Below, in pieces: positions 1-12,700 of a stretch of 64,000 nucleotides of DNA; within the stretch, counting starts at the first letter, position 1; each line of letters opens with the position of its first letter. A program made the position numbers and the translations under genes. Origin of the DNA: Seriola aureovittata (lineage: Eukaryota > Chordata > Actinopteri > Carangiformes > Carangidae); assembly GCF_021018895.1 (NCBI RefSeq), contig NC_079373.1, positions 13,798,501 through 13,862,500 on the forward strand. Direction: 5' to 3'. Under the pieces are notes generated by a model that saw only the letters and a program-made list of their open reading frames with translations, did not search any database and had not been told where the DNA came from.

Positions 1-1070
1 ATTATTAGGATGGCTGTCATATAGTTAACACATGAGTAGGGATACTTGGTGCATGAGATGATGGAAGGCCTGGACATTCTCTCTATCCATAAGCTGCTGT
101 CAAGGGAGTTGTGAAGACGGGGTAGTGAAGGTAAAAGTGAGGACATGCTGTGCTGGGATCAACACGTGTCTGCTAAAGCCTGGAGGTTCCACAACAATCT
201 GTTCCAGTTGGTTCACTCTTGTGCTGTGACCTCAATTTTTGACTGCTGTTGGAGCTTCCTTGCACTCTGGTTTGACACAAGAACAGTACAGGCAGCACTG
301 CACCCGCCCAGCCGAGCAGAGGGGGGCAGAGTGGAAGAGCTGCTCGAATATCAAACAATGAAGCTGAGGAGGAACATTGAATTAACATCCGTGTATCCTG
401 TGCTGCAAGAGCATCTCCAACTTGGCAATCCTGTGAAATGACACTTTCAATTGGGGTCAATTGGACGCCTGCCTCTGGATTTCAGGCAGCTTCTCTGCCT
501 AGGGGTAATCAAGGGCTGTAGATATAATTAGAGTAACAGGCTTTCATAGTGTAGTTCAAGCAGTGCAGCTGAACATTTGAGCAACACTAGGGGTCAGTGG
601 CAGTCCATGCAATCATGTAGTGAAGAGACCACTTCCCACCATGTATATCATCACTTTTAGCTTTGATCAGAGACAGAATTTGTAGTAGCTGACCAAAGGT
701 GACACTTGATACATTTAGACAACACTTCTCCAGCAATCAGGAATTTATTTTTGGTCGTATAATTATTATTTTTTTTACCTCAAAAGCAACTGCTGCAAAA
801 GGTCAATCATTCAGAGCATTATCAATATTTCAACATTTCTATTTATGACTTTTATTTCTTAAATAGACATCTCTTCTTTGCTTTCTCATTTGATACTGAA
901 CGTGTGTTTGTGGGTTCTTAGTGCTGTTTGTTACTTTCTCCACTTCCTCTCAGCAGCATAGCAAAACATCTCAGCAGCAGTGACACCGTGGTCTAGTAAT
1001 TATCTAATTGTTCGAGCTATGTCTATCTTTGATTTATGGTCTTGTATCAGTGGCTGACCTGATTTATAAT
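1..1070. other. Noncoding stretch, no gene recognised
   Basis: AT-rich sequence with stop codons frequent in all frames. The longest frames (145-441 + and 173-460 -) overlap on opposite strands and resemble no protein I know. I see no repeat family or RNA gene here. Confidence 0.6.
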
Positions 1071-1345
1071 GAGTTTCCCCCACTTGTGAAAATATGAACC
1101 TGAATTATGTTGCACTGGTCCAATTATTTCTTTGTTCGGCTGAGGCTCCTGTCAACATTGACGATGTGCATCACAAATAGCTGCCATTGAAGCTTTCACC
1201 TAATAACAATAATATGATCCATCATTTTAGATTGGCCCAATCACACCTCCCACCATGTTACCTTCTTCATCTATCATTGTGTAGATGCACCCTTATCCTT
1301 AAAGATTGATATCAGACATTTTTCTCTAATGGATTATTGGTAGTT
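1071..1345. promoter_or_regulatory. Candidate conserved noncoding block
   Basis: Balanced-composition, low-repeat block with several homeodomain-type and CCAAT/ATTGG-type words, for example TCCAATTATTTC near 1120 and ATTGGCCCAATC near 1232-1243. It has no open frame worth noting and no repeat similarity that I recognise. The enhancer-like reading is inferred from sequence character alone; alignment with other teleosts would decide it. Confidence 0.3.
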
Positions 1346-1429
1346 CATCAGATTGGAGTTTTCATCGCAGTGTTTATCAATTTCACACCTGCCAAGTACG
1401 TTACATGATATGATGGGCATTGTTGCAAT

Positions 1430-1915
1430 ACTGTGTCTGGGAAACCAGAGGAGCAGCAGCCGGGAAACAACATCACTGCACCCTCCATTAATCCAGTAGG
1501 CCTCCTATTATCAAGTTCAGGCCACAAAGTCAAAAAACTGGGCACTAAGTGGAGCAAGTTGCTTGGCACAAGGACAAAGTTGACAGAAAACATAAGGCCC
1601 CCACACACTGTCTGGACAGCAGGAGGCCGTGAGCACATGGGTTGAAGAATAGACCCAGCCACAAACACATCCACTATACAGATGAGCTGCCCCCTTCAAA
1701 TTAGCACCGAGCACAGAGACTGCTGCTGGTGTCTGATGAAAAGATGCACGGCTGCCACTATTTGTGCTGCTAAGACATTCATCAAATTAATTACTGGTGG
1801 ATCCAAGCACCTCTCTGATACCTCTTTATTTTGAGTCCGGTAAATGGGGACTCAGACTAGTGCTGACAGAGAGGCCTAATACACCCAGTCTTTCGCTGCA
1901 CATAATTAATTGAAA
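1430..1915. promoter_or_regulatory. Candidate conserved noncoding block
   Basis: Mixed GC content, no simple repeats and few transposon-like signs. Short frames are open on both strands at 1433-1645 (+), 1348-1674 (-) and 1517-1714 (-). Mutual overlap on opposite strands argues against any one being a real exon. TTAATTACTGG-like and ATAATTAATTG-like words toward the 3' end are typical of homeodomain-rich enhancers. This is inference only. Confidence 0.28.
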
Positions 1916-2018
1916 TCTTTGCTAGCTTGACAAATTGGAATGATGAATCTATCTTCTATGAATAGCTTAAGAAAAAAAATGCATAATCAGTCAAAACTGT
2001 ACAGTAGAAGCAACATCT

Positions 2019-2052
2019 TGCTCTCTCTGTCTCACTCACTCGGTCTCTGTCG

Positions 2053-2086
<34 letters not shown>
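2019..2086. repeat. CT-rich microsatellite
   Basis: Imperfect CT/TC stretch from about 2019 that becomes a pure (TC)n run at 2058-2086, followed by GCAG. The TC tract plus CAG resembles a splice acceptor, but no open frame follows, so it is treated as a microsatellite. Confidence 0.9.
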
Positions 2087-2089
<3 letters not shown>

Positions 2090-2335
2090 GCAGAGTATGA
2101 TCCATTAGGCTGAGGAAGCATGCCTTGTTGAGAAGAGTTGCCTTCCTTTCACCACCTCGATTGATAACATTGGCTTCTTACTTTAATAGAGCGGTCAAGG
2201 TGGAGAGTTCCTTTGTATAGTTCAATAGAATAGGGGAGAACATAAATCAAACTCTCCTGTTCTTTGTCACAAGAAACAGATGTACTGTAGTCTCTCATCT
2301 CTCAAATCAGGAAATAATATTAATGGCTAATAATC

Positions 2336-2660
2336 CGTCTATTAATATTTTTATAATAACAATGCAGCTTTAAAGTGTATTTTCAGCATTTTCTCCAGCC
2401 ACAGCTTTACTGTTTTAGTTCACTGTCAACGCTTGGTAGTTTTTTGGCTGCAGCAGAAAGCTGCTTTCAGCGATAATATTCAAAAACCCGCTGTACATTA
2501 CCTGCCTCCACCAAACCGACAAAATTGGGGACTAGCTGGTGAAATTCGTGGAACAGCTAAAAGGTGAATGACTACTGTACTTCACGAGGTGGACAGAAAC
2601 ACCACTCCAAATGAATGCTAATGGTTCGTATCTGCTGGATGCGTAAATCAGCTAAGTGAC
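2336..2660 (-). repeat. Dispersed repeat family 1, copy A (reverse)
   Basis: Read on the minus strand, this matches the repeats at 33430-33800 and 44785-45145. Shared landmarks include the segment around 2519-2557 (compare 44851-44890 inverted), a GTTCACTGTCAAC-like block at about 2419-2431 and the end with CACCACTCCAAATG near 2602. The segment carries no coding frame. I recognise this type of short repeat from perch-like fish genomes but cannot name its class; a nonautonomous DNA transposon is one possibility. Confidence 0.6.
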
Positions 2661-4629
2661 ATATGATGTCAGTGTTGTTTACAGCTCTTTTCCTCTGCCC
2701 CTAGTGTCTAAAAAAATAATTGCAGGTTTAAAGTTAGGTGAGTAAAGTTAGGGTTAGGAAGCTACACCATTAAGTTAAGGTGTCAAAAAATATGTTACTG
2801 CAGGTTTCAAGTCTAAGATCTGTGTGGTTTTAATTGATTTAATTAATTAATTTTATGCAATATTTATCGAGTGCTATTCTGTTTTTTTGCACTTCCACCA
2901 TATTCAGTAATTACCTGGTAACAAGTGGTAACCAGTGAACCCATCAGCACAATCTTGGTAGGTGTTGGCATGAAATGCCACTTATAATTCTCCCTGCTGT
3001 AACCTCCTCTTATAGCAAATGTAGATATATGATCATTTTTTGCAGCTTTAGTTTGTATAGTATTAAACAAATGTTTTAGCAGACAGCGATGCGCAATGAT
3101 TCAACTTTAACAGATCACATGCTGATCTTTATTTTGATCTATCAAGTGACCAAAGTCAGAATCAGAGAGAAATGTTGTGGGGATGTTTACAGTCAATGCC
3201 AGGTATAGAAGATTATCAATTTGAGGGCATGAATAAAATAATTGAATGCACAAGAAATAATTTGGCAGCATATATTATTAATTTTGGACTATGATTTAGT
3301 AATTAATGTGCAGACTTTGGGAGAACTTAAGCAGGTACTGTAATTTTCAGTGGTTTTGTGTTCCACATTTCCTGATACTGTAATTGGAGTTTGGTTTTAT
3401 AAAAAAGATCTTAGGTCAGCATCATTTTGGCTCCTGTAACTTACATTTACACCTGCTACGTTTTCAATGTTATCAAAAAAATACTGATCCATGTACAGTA
3501 TGTGGTTTTAAAGATTTCAAGGGTATGGTAAGGGTGTTTGTAGGGAGGACAACACCGTCACATGTGCCAGAGGATGAAATATAACATAAAAAATATGCAC
3601 AGCAATTTATGTGTGCATGTGTACATCTATGTGCCTGTGTGGGTGTGCACAGATTGAAAATACACTGAATGTGAAGGTTGCTACTGTGAAGGACATATCT
3701 TGTCTATGGTAAGTAGTCATCCTTAATAGGTTTGGTTTGGATGTGAAATATTGGTGTGCCAAGTCAGTATGTGACATTATTGTTGTCTCTAGGGAAAACT
3801 GCAGACTGATCTCAGTTCAGCATGTACAGAGACAGGATAGGGGGCTAAATAAAGGCTCAGATAGATGAAACCATACCAAAACCTTACAACCCCAAGACAA
3901 TCATTTCCCTCCACCTTCCTTGATGTCCATGTTCATCACATGTACAGTATTGTTGCAGGAAAACACTCCTTTTGCATGAGTATGGATGTTTTTATCAATT
4001 TAATGTGGTCAATTGAATTAGTATTTTCCATGCTAATAGACTGCTAGTTTACTGCCAGCATCAAATAGTGATACTTATGTTATGTAATTCTCGGTACCCT
4101 GGATGTTTGTAACTGAGATGAACTTTGTATTAGGTATTACCATGATAACTGAAGTCACAGGGATGTAACATTGAATGTTAAATTAAAGACACATGGATAC
4201 TCCTTGTCAGTCTGCCTCTAACTCATAAATACAGCAATCTACTTATCAGAGGTAGTAAAACTTCTGTCTGATAGATTAATTGGCTAATGCATTAACATTA
4301 CTCAATTTTATTGCAGTTTTTATTATAAGTATAATCTGATTTTAAATGAAAAAAATTCTATTCTATGTCTGAGGAATACAGTAATCTAAAGAGCATAAAA
4401 TCTTGCATGGGTTGTCTATAAATATTTCAAAGACTGTTTTACTCACATTTACTTATATGACTGTGCAGAAAGTTTTTTTTCTTATAAATTCCTCTAAGTC
4501 ATGCAGCCAATTAGAGAGAAACCACCATTTAATCATGACACAGTTGCTTTCTAAAAAAAGGTTGCAGGAAGCTAAGGGTTTTACTTGTTTAAAAAGTCTT
4601 GGCTCTCTGAATGAAGTGGTTCTTTGATT
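2661..4629. other. AT-rich noncoding stretch
   Basis: AT-rich background with an imperfect TG-rich patch at about 3608-3655. Frames of 60-74 codons (such as 3384-3584 and 4403-4627 on +) have no recognisable domain. No repeat family or RNA gene was recognised. Confidence 0.6.
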
Positions 4630-4985
4630 GAAATCCTTGCCATGGAGCGTGACATGAGCATTTCCTCTCCGTTCTCCTATTATCAGCTGAGCCTGTGGTG
4701 CACAACCTAATCCCTCTTCATCAAAGCGGTGTGGGCAGCAGTCAGTGAGATGTGACCATCAATTAATCACCCGCTACCCCCCTGACCAAGCTCAGTCCCC
4801 GCACAGATGTGAGGCCTCATTGGTTTTAAACACTCTCACTGGGAGATCTGCTGCAGACGTAAGACTGCCACAAACTGGCTTTATCAAAGGGCTTCTGTGG
4901 ACAGTGAAGCTGTCCCCACAAATAGAGAGTCAGGCTGCTCTGGGGGGGGGGGTCAGTGTGAGAGAGCACCATCAGATTAACCTTT
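4630..4985. promoter_or_regulatory. Candidate conserved noncoding block
   Basis: A GC-balanced island inside AT-rich DNA. It contains CCATCAATTAATCACCC at about 4757-4773, near-palindromic TTATCAGCTGAG near 4680 and an 11-G run at 4942-4952. A frame at 4745-4987 (+) is open but resembles nothing known. I lean to regulatory DNA over an exon because of the homeodomain words and the lack of good splice signals. Confidence 0.33.
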
Positions 4986-7900
4986 AAGCTGAGCCTTAAC
5001 TACTTCCTTCTTAAAGTCCTGCTTTAGTATCTTAACTTCATTTTTAATTGAAAGGGATGCTCTATATTTTCTGTTTCATGGTCAATGTGCCTTGAGACCA
5101 GCTTGTGAGCTCATTTACTCAGTTTCACTCTCAGGGTTTCACTGCTCTCCAGCTAAGCTGCTTTCTGAGAATTCCATTGTCTTATTGGAAATCTTCAGAA
5201 TATTGGATAAACCAATTTCCCCAAAGCCCCTATCCCTAACCCAGCCTTCCCTGCTTTAGCCGCCAATTCCCAACACACAAGGCAGGTAAAACACCAGCTC
5301 GCTCACCTTACTTTTCATTTAAACACAGGTAAATGTCATTTCAAAGTGCATTTCATTCAGCCCTATGTACTTTAAACTCCAAATGCACTATACTTTTTGC
5401 CACCTAGCCATATAATATTCCATGTAAATTTAAGCATCTCAAGACCAGTAGCTTAGAGCAGTGCAGAATAGAAGGGTTGCAGAGTTCATAAATGAGTAAG
5501 AATCTCCAAATGAGTTTGGTGACCTCTTAAACTCCATGAAATTAATATAAGCAGACATCCTGCACGCTGCAGGCTACTGCAGAGCTGGGGAAGATCACTT
5601 AAGCTCTCTGAGTTCCATAAAACTTTTATAAGTTGACTTTCAAGACGCATTGTAGCTGCTTATTGGTGACGACAGAGAGCAATATGGAAGCAAACAAACC
5701 TTTACTACTTCACTTAACCCCTCATATAAGTACAGGGGAATACTGGCATCAAAACATGTCACATCACCACAGGGCTTAACACAGGTGACTCATCCCAGAA
5801 GATCTCTAATTAAATTTATACAGGCATGAGGCTGTGACCATTGAACACAGGATAGACGAGGTAGTTTACAAACTTCATTTATTGATCATCTATTTTTTAA
5901 CAACTAGTAACTGAACTTAGATTGTCTTTTTATTGCTACTGCTATTTTAAACCAAACTGGGTGGTGGAGTTGCATTATGGGTAATGTAGGCACTAGTTGT
6001 TGTTTTTCTTTTTTTTTTTTTTTTTAGAAGAATGCATGGAATAAAAAAGATGACATCTCTGGTTCTGCTGGATCAAGTTTAATACTTTAATACATTAATA
6101 CTACAATGCTATTGGAGTACAATATTAAATCGGTGGAATACTCTTTTAAAGTGACCTAAGTGAACCCAGCTGGTACTGCCAAATTTGAGACCCAAAGAGA
6201 GAAATCTTTTTAACAAATTACGTTTGAAAATAACCACACTCAAACCTGACCTGAGCCTGAAGCTTTGCACAACAAAACAGCCACTGTCTCTATTTCAAAC
6301 CCTATAAGATGTTAAAATAGTAGGGAGAATGCAATGAACTCCTTTTTACACACAAGGAGTATTTTCAGTACATGAAATACTAACCCCTATATTACAGAAA
6401 TGTGGGACTTATATGGTTATATATTTGATATTTATTTTATTAAATGCACTATTTGGTAGGATAAGTATGGCATCTAATGGCATATCCAATTGAAAATTTT
6501 GTGGTAGAATGCCAGTTTGATAGTAATAGGTCTTTTAAATTGAAATAGTTTCCTCACCTTTCACTAGATCTTACACCCTTTTCCTGTGTCGATAACCCTG
6601 TGAACTACTGACTTCTCTTATACGCCACACGTATCATTGCATAATAAACAGAAACATCTGACAATCCTTTTCTTGCAAATTCACAACTTGGCAATATTAT
6701 TTCTGTAAATCTCCTCTTAGGGTTCGGGGTAAAACTCATTAAACATGAGTACATCCTTATGGGAGAAGTTGGTTTCATCCTCATTAAATACATTTCAGTG
6801 TCCCCATTTATCTTGCTGGCCCATTTTCCTCAAAAACATGCTGCTTAACCTGGACCAGCTTCTGAACACGAGATAACCTCCAGCATATACCCACAGCAGC
6901 ACTGTACTTGATCATATTTAAATAACCAGTTCTCTCTCTTAATTTCCAGAGGCGTGTTCAGATTACTATCCCACCAACTGCTTAGAGAGTCACACTCTGG
7001 GACAGAAGAGATTTAATACAGCACCTTTTATAAGAACAGCATTAAGATTCATGAGGGTGGAGCAGGCTACAGAAGTTTAACATGGACTGAGATATACCCT
7101 CCAAGGCTAAAGAAAGTAATTATAAGAAGTTCTTATGCATCTTCAGGTAGAAAGGTATGTGCGATTTCCAGGGGTGTTGCTCAAAGAAAAAGGTTACAGA
7201 AAGAGCAGAACATTGTTGAGTGTTTAATATTTTCACTTTAAACTACTAGCGGGCACAAGAACTTTAAGACAAACTGACTATGCAGCCACATCCATACCAC
7301 CCGCTAATCAAGTTGTAATGGATAACATCACATCAAGGGAATATATTTTGGAAGAATGGTGTTTGTCCCCTCAGTAGAATTCAGAGACTGGTGGAATCAA
7401 TGCATTGAAACTGTTCTGGTGGATCCTGGTTACACTTTATGTTGGTTTTTCCTTCAATTTGTAACCTGTCCGTCTGTGTCAAGAACATTTTAAAAAAGAC
7501 TGACAAGACACATAGCTCAGTTAATTGAGTTGTGCTTACTCTAATGCAACTTTGACACAAGTGGGAGAACTACTCTCAGATTATTTCCTTACTTTGGATA
7601 TCAGCAAATCCTATGAATTATGCAAATTAACTCAATATTAAAAGAAATACAACATACAAATGTATCAATGATATCATGCTAGACTTTTCTTGTTTTGGAT
7701 TTGACTGTGGAGACTCGCAACCAACTCATTGTAACATGATCTGCCATTTTTTGTTGTCTATAGTAACCAAGGGTAATGAAATATTATGTACATTATAGAA
7801 TTTCAGGGAACTGTCCCTGGAAAGTCCCTACGGCCAATTATGACGTTTGTGACCCTGTGTTGCACAGGCTCTTTGGACATGGGATAGGGAAGAAACAGTG

Positions 7901-8574
7901 CACTATAAACATATTATTTAAGGTACATGGACTGTATTTCGATCAAGAATATGTTATAACCCGTGTCTCATCCCCTGTCTCAGCACCTCACGTTATCTAC
8001 ATAGTGACAGCAGATTAGAATCTGTCATCTGTTAACTAGGTGACTAATGAGCTCCGTGTGACTAAAAAGTGCTAATAGTGTCACACTTTTAATACAGTGT
8101 CTAAAACAAAGAACTGAGAAAAATAGTGATGGAATTAAATGAGTGATTTTTATATGTATTAATGAGGAGTACATGCAAACTCTGATTTATAGTCTGAGTA
8201 TGTGTTTTTATGAAAGTTTGAAGACATTTTATCTGTTATATATTTACTCTGCTAATAGAAACAGCCTCCCTACAATGACCTGACACAATATTTTAATATC
8301 TAAAGTATATTAATGCAAGTACCCCTAGTAATATCCTGTGAATATCAAAACAAATTCCTAAAAAGTGCAGAATCAAGAATCAAACTGAAAAAGCCTATAT
8401 TCTTTGACATAAGAATATATTAGGACATTGTAGTATGTGCTATATTTAGAAAACCTGTTGTTATTTTTCACCTTTACAGTCCAAGGTGATTCTGTATGTC
8501 TGAGAATCAAATACATTGTTGTCTTGTAAATGACCTATGCATCAATTTAGGGGCTGAAGAGACATGTTGACATC
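4986..8574. other. AT-rich noncoding stretch
   Basis: About 3.6 kb without a supportable gene. It contains a T-run at 6009-6025 and short frames at 6605-6793 (-) and 7776-8018 (+) that match nothing I recognise. Any old repeats here are too decayed for me to call. Confidence 0.55.
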
Positions 8575-8990
8575 AGTCGAAAATAACTTCATTTACTCAA
8601 ATATTTTACTCGTGTAATTTTGAGGTGTTTTTATGCTGTACTTGTGTATTTCTATCTTTTAGCTCTGTGTATTTCTACTCCACTACATTTGAAAAAAAAA
8701 AAATACTCTACTGATGTTAACTGCAGTTTAAGATCTCAGGTCCTAAACATTACACATTAAACGATGCAAGTAGTTATTATTGGCTGCTTGACAAACTTCA
8801 ACAGTACATTATAATGCATCTTACCTATAATGCATCATTTGCTTAGTGAGTGCTTTTATGAAAAAGATTTAAAAAAACTCAAAAGTACATTTTGGTATAA
8901 TTTTGCTCGTTGTACTTGTTTTTCATTTTACCGTTGCTGTTTATAAGTAAAAATGTGAATACTGGTTGGCAGTTTAGCAAAGGCACATGT
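8575..8990 (+). repeat. Decayed teleost dispersed repeat ("tactcaagt" type)
   Basis: Contains in order the landmarks of a short repeat very common in teleosts: TTTACTCAAATATTTTACTC (8592-8611), TTTCTACTCCACTACATTTG (8671-8690), ACATTATAATGCATC (8805-8819), an AGTGAGTGCTTTTATG block (about 8846-8861) and the closing GTAAAAATGTGAATACTGG. The same pattern of ACTTTTACTTAAGTA-like words is known from many fish noncoding regions. The copy is diverged and interrupted by an A-run near 8692. Class is uncertain; assignment is from memory. Confidence 0.6.
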
Positions 8991-9438
8991 ACAGTCACTA
9001 CTACTGCTAAAAACTTTAGAGGAGCTGTGTATCCTCCTGACAGAGCACACAATGGTGCGCATCAACATCAGGTGTATCACTGTGTTTATTTCTTCTTTCA
9101 AATCACAAGATTCTATAAATTAAACTTATTATTATTATTATATCAACAAAATCAATAATTATAAACTTTATTTACTCCGTTCTGTTTCCTAAGCTTTACT
9201 TTCTTAGCTTGGTAGGTAGAGCTGTAGTAGAGTGATATAGTGCATGGTATGATGAGATTATTAGGCATGAGTGAAAAGGCGAGGTCAGAACCAGGGCACT
9301 GTATGCAATAATCTAAGTTACATGCACCATCAGTATGGAAAATATGTGGGTTAGAAGCTCACCTTGTATGTGTGATCATGTGTGTGTGCTTGCAAGTGTG
9401 TGGGCATGTATATGTTTGAGAGCCAAAGAATGAGTGTG

Positions 9439-9471
9439 TGGGAGAGAGAGAGAGCGAGAAAGAGAGAGAGG
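9439..9471. repeat. GA microsatellite
   Basis: Imperfect (GA)n with GCGA and GAAA interruptions, preceded by a TG-rich patch at 9364-9410. It accounts for two overlapping low-complexity frames on the minus strand (9351-9587). Confidence 0.85.
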
Positions 9472-9599
9472 GGCACATAGACTGCTGGATGCTGCAATCT
9501 CCCCTGTGGGCTAATAGATTCGAGATGACATGCTCTCCGCTTCCGTGCTGAATGTTCACTGAACTTTCTGGCAAAAGAGGCTGCCACTAAAGAGGGTTC

Positions 9600-9830
9600 A
9601 ACCAGAGGTTAATATAAACAAACAGCAGAAAATGGAGAGCTAGGGATTATTAAATACAGGGATGACTGACAAATCCCTCATTGCTATTAGCCCCTGGCCT
9701 CCACCTTATGCCCCTTGCCAAAAATACTGTGGCGTCTTATTGTTATCTTAATGACCCTTTGTATGAGGTGTCAGCTTTGCCGGTCAAATATTCCTTATTC
9801 TCGATTGTGAAGTGACACAAATCGTACTTT
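9600..9830. promoter_or_regulatory. Candidate conserved noncoding block
   Basis: Low-repeat block with a sharp change of texture from its surroundings. It includes a forkhead-like word (ATAAACAAACA at 9614-9624), TATTAAATACAGG near 9648, CCCTCATTGCTATTAGCCCC (9675-9694) and TTAATGACCC (9749-9758). No frame is open across it. Enhancer-like by character; not tested. Confidence 0.35.
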
Positions 9831-10554
9831 TGAAAACATCTAAAATGAACATAAGTGTAGCTGTAGCTGTGTTTTCTCAAAATTTCATAATTTTTGTAGT
9901 TTTGTCTGTAAGATTCAATATAGTCTAGTTTGTTGTCTCACTGGAGTGCCAATGTCATTTATTTCCTTGAAAGAGCTAATGTGACTGACTTGAATGTATT
10001 TTTCTTACACTCCTTTTTTTGGAAAATACTCAAAACTTCTTAAATCCCCCTTTCCCATTCTTTGTGTAATATCAGTGTGTAAAATACACGTTCATCGTGT
10101 TGAAATTGTATGCTGCCCTCCAGTGGTTGTTTACATACATTGCTCATATTCTTGGACTGCATGGCTGAGCATGTTGAGACGGATGTAACCTAGGATAAAC
10201 TCCTCACTATTAACTATTTGCTTTAGAGTATAACGTTTTGAAACTTTCCATTTGCAATCATGTCACTGAGGTCATCTTCAGTTTTGTAGCACAGCAAAAA
10301 AATCGTCTGAGTACATTTGGAAAAAAAGGTTGCATGATTGTTGTATTTTTTATGTTCTCATGTGGCATACTTTTATTAAGAAGTTATAAGACAACACTAT
10401 CTTTTAAGATTAGGTTAAGTAAAGGATGTGAGTTGTCCCTACTGGGATACTGAAATTTATCACTGCCAGCCCTAATGTGCAAATTTTGTGATGTTAGCTG
10501 TGCACTGTTAACAGTGATTGTCATCTAATTAAATTGTGGTTTGTCACAAGAGAT
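9831..10554. other. AT-rich noncoding stretch
   Basis: Two frames (9994-10188 and 10238-10453, both +) are rich in Cys, Phe and Ser as expected from random AT-rich DNA. No gene or repeat recognised. Confidence 0.6.
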
Positions 10555-10760
10555 GTTTTAAATGGTGAGATAAGCGCAGGGAGTCCACTGAAGCATTCCC
10601 GAGATCAATAAAGATATTACAGTCTGGAGTACGAATTGTCTTAGGGTCACAGAGGGCAGTTGAATTAATTAGTATTGCATTCTAATATCCCGCACTCAAA
10701 CTTTCTGACCAAGCAGCATTTGCTGGTTGCTGGCTACATCTAGCCTCTGACTCTTAGAAA
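10555..10760. promoter_or_regulatory. Candidate conserved noncoding block
   Basis: Compact block with TTGAATTAATTAGTATTGC (10661-10679), a GATA-type AGATAAG word near 10569 and a TTGCTGGTTGCTGGC duplication near 10720. No open frame and no known repeat. Typical texture of a homeodomain-bound CNE; inference only. Confidence 0.35.
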
Positions 10761-12569
10761 GAAAAGAAATTAATCTACCATGTATTTGTTCCTCCACATA
10801 AATGTATATAGATACTGTGAAAAATCATACATGTTATTCTGTACAGATATTTTTTTAAGGGTTTTCCTACTGTCCTTTGGGTGTTATTTATGTCCTCTTG
10901 TCCATTTTGGCCCACTTTTTTTTTTTTTTTTCTTGGAACAGCTTTATAAATCATGTCCATCAGCCAGTTCTGGAAAAAAGCTTTTCTGTCACTGCAGGGG
11001 GCCCCAATGACAGACTGATGTCTGCCCTTTTTGTAATACTGTGATTTCAATCAGCAGACCCTGGGCAGGTAGAACAGAATTGCTTTTTTGACTTTTCTTG
11101 GCTAAAAGACCATTTCTGGAGCCACATAATAGTGCTCAATAGTATATAAAATTCTGTTCTTAGTCTCCAGTAGCATGCTTCATAGTTGGTCTGAGAGGAG
11201 GATTATCAGTTGGATGCTTTCCTCTATCTTATAGTGAGTCTACAAAGACCCGTAAAACAATATTTCTCTCAGAAACAATTGAAGACATACACAAGGAGGA
11301 CGGTGACCAAGTTCTGGTACATGCAGTTGACATACACCATGTTAAACTTTATCCCAAACATATTTTACAAAACAGACCTGTCTTTGTTCAGCATCAGCAT
11401 GCCATATTGAACCAATGTTTTCTATCAGTAATACCACCACTCTCCTGAGTATGATTGATACCATTATATAATTACCCTGATTATTCTGAATGTATTACCT
11501 TACAAAAATAGAATCAGACTTTAGAGATTCTGTTTTTGGATTCGTATTTTCTCTAACATTTACTGTGTCACATTTTTAAAAACTGAACGTAAAAATTTAA
11601 TATTGGTGAAAACTATTTTTGAATTGATTGCATTTAGTTTAGGTGAAAATGCTTATATATGATCTAAGTAAGGGACATAACTATGGAGTAGAAAGCTTAT
11701 TAAAACATACTTACAAATTGAATCACTTAATGTGAGACAGACAGAGAGAAAAGGGGAGAGTGAGGGGTAGTGGTGTCAGTCCTAGCATACTATAGCAGTG
11801 TCCTGCTGAAGACATGTGACTGTGACTGTGTGAACCCTGGGGTTCCTTACAGACTGTGCCTTGTGTCAGGAGAACGAGCCAGGGGCTGAACTCAGGGGCT
11901 CAGCTCAGGCCACCTAACTGGGAGTCAAATCAGAGGCGCTCAGTTGGCACCTCATGCCTGACTGGCCCATGACCCTGAGGGGCGAGACCCATGTCTGGGT
12001 CATGTACAGTCCTGTGACCCACTTACCAACTGATGGGAGTTTGACAGTCATGTTCTTATGAAGAAGCATCAACTTCACCTTCAAATATCAGTTCCACTGT
12101 TTGTAGTGTTAATTCTAGTCCCATCAGATAAAGTGGATTTTTATGACGTGTTTGACACAGAGATGTCATTTAAGTTGCCTGCATATTTTCTGTTGTGCTA
12201 AAGATAGAAAATAAAAAATATGGCTTTAAATCCATTTGTTCACTATGTGAGTCACTTTTGGATTCGCTCATCCTGAGGTAAATTATTGTTGCTTCAGATG
12301 CATTTTTTCCCCTTTTTACTACAAAAATGAAATGTCCAAATGGAAAGATTGACCCACATTGACAAAAGTGTTCCTCTCCCCAGGCTGACCAAAAATATCC
12401 AAGTTTTTCTCCTAGTGTGTCCTCTGGTGAGACTGAGGCGACACTTGGCATCCCCTTTCTTTTGGGCAATTTTAACTAGTTGCAGTTATCCTAAAATTGA
12501 GTATTTTCAGAAGTGCAGTAGAATAAAAGTACTTCACCTCTTCATCTGAGTCTAAGTTTGAGAATACCA
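10761..12569. other. Noncoding stretch, GC-richer patch at 11.74-12.06 kb
   Basis: Mostly AT-rich. A T-run lies at about 10917-10931. From 11740 to 12060 the sequence is GC-richer and repeat-free, with a GGGGCTGAACTCAGGGGCTC imperfect duplication at 11882-11901; it could be a weak regulatory block. No gene recognised. Confidence 0.5.
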
Positions 12570-12576
12570 GCACAAG

Positions 12577-12700
12577 AGATAGATAGATACATTATTAGAT
12601 ACTTTATTTATCCCCTAGGGGAAATTCATGTGTCCATTTAGCTCATTGTTGATAATAATAAAAACAGTTAGTAATAAATAAATAATAATTAAATTAGTCC
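12577..12700 (-). mobile_element. 3' end of a GATA-tailed non-LTR retroposon
   Basis: On the minus strand it reads as a retroposon 3' end: TTTCCCCTAGGGGATAAATA (complement of 12604-12623), then AAAGTATC, an irregular spacer and a (TATC)n tail (complement of 12577-12590). The combination of a CCCC..GGGG word, AATAAAGTATC and a GATA-type tail is very common at retroposon ends in acanthomorph fish. Only the 3' terminus is present; no reverse transcriptase was found. I do not assign a family. Confidence 0.6.

Noticed and set aside
2058..2094. CT tract plus CAG as a splice acceptor
   Set aside because: No open frame follows and the tract is a microsatellite.
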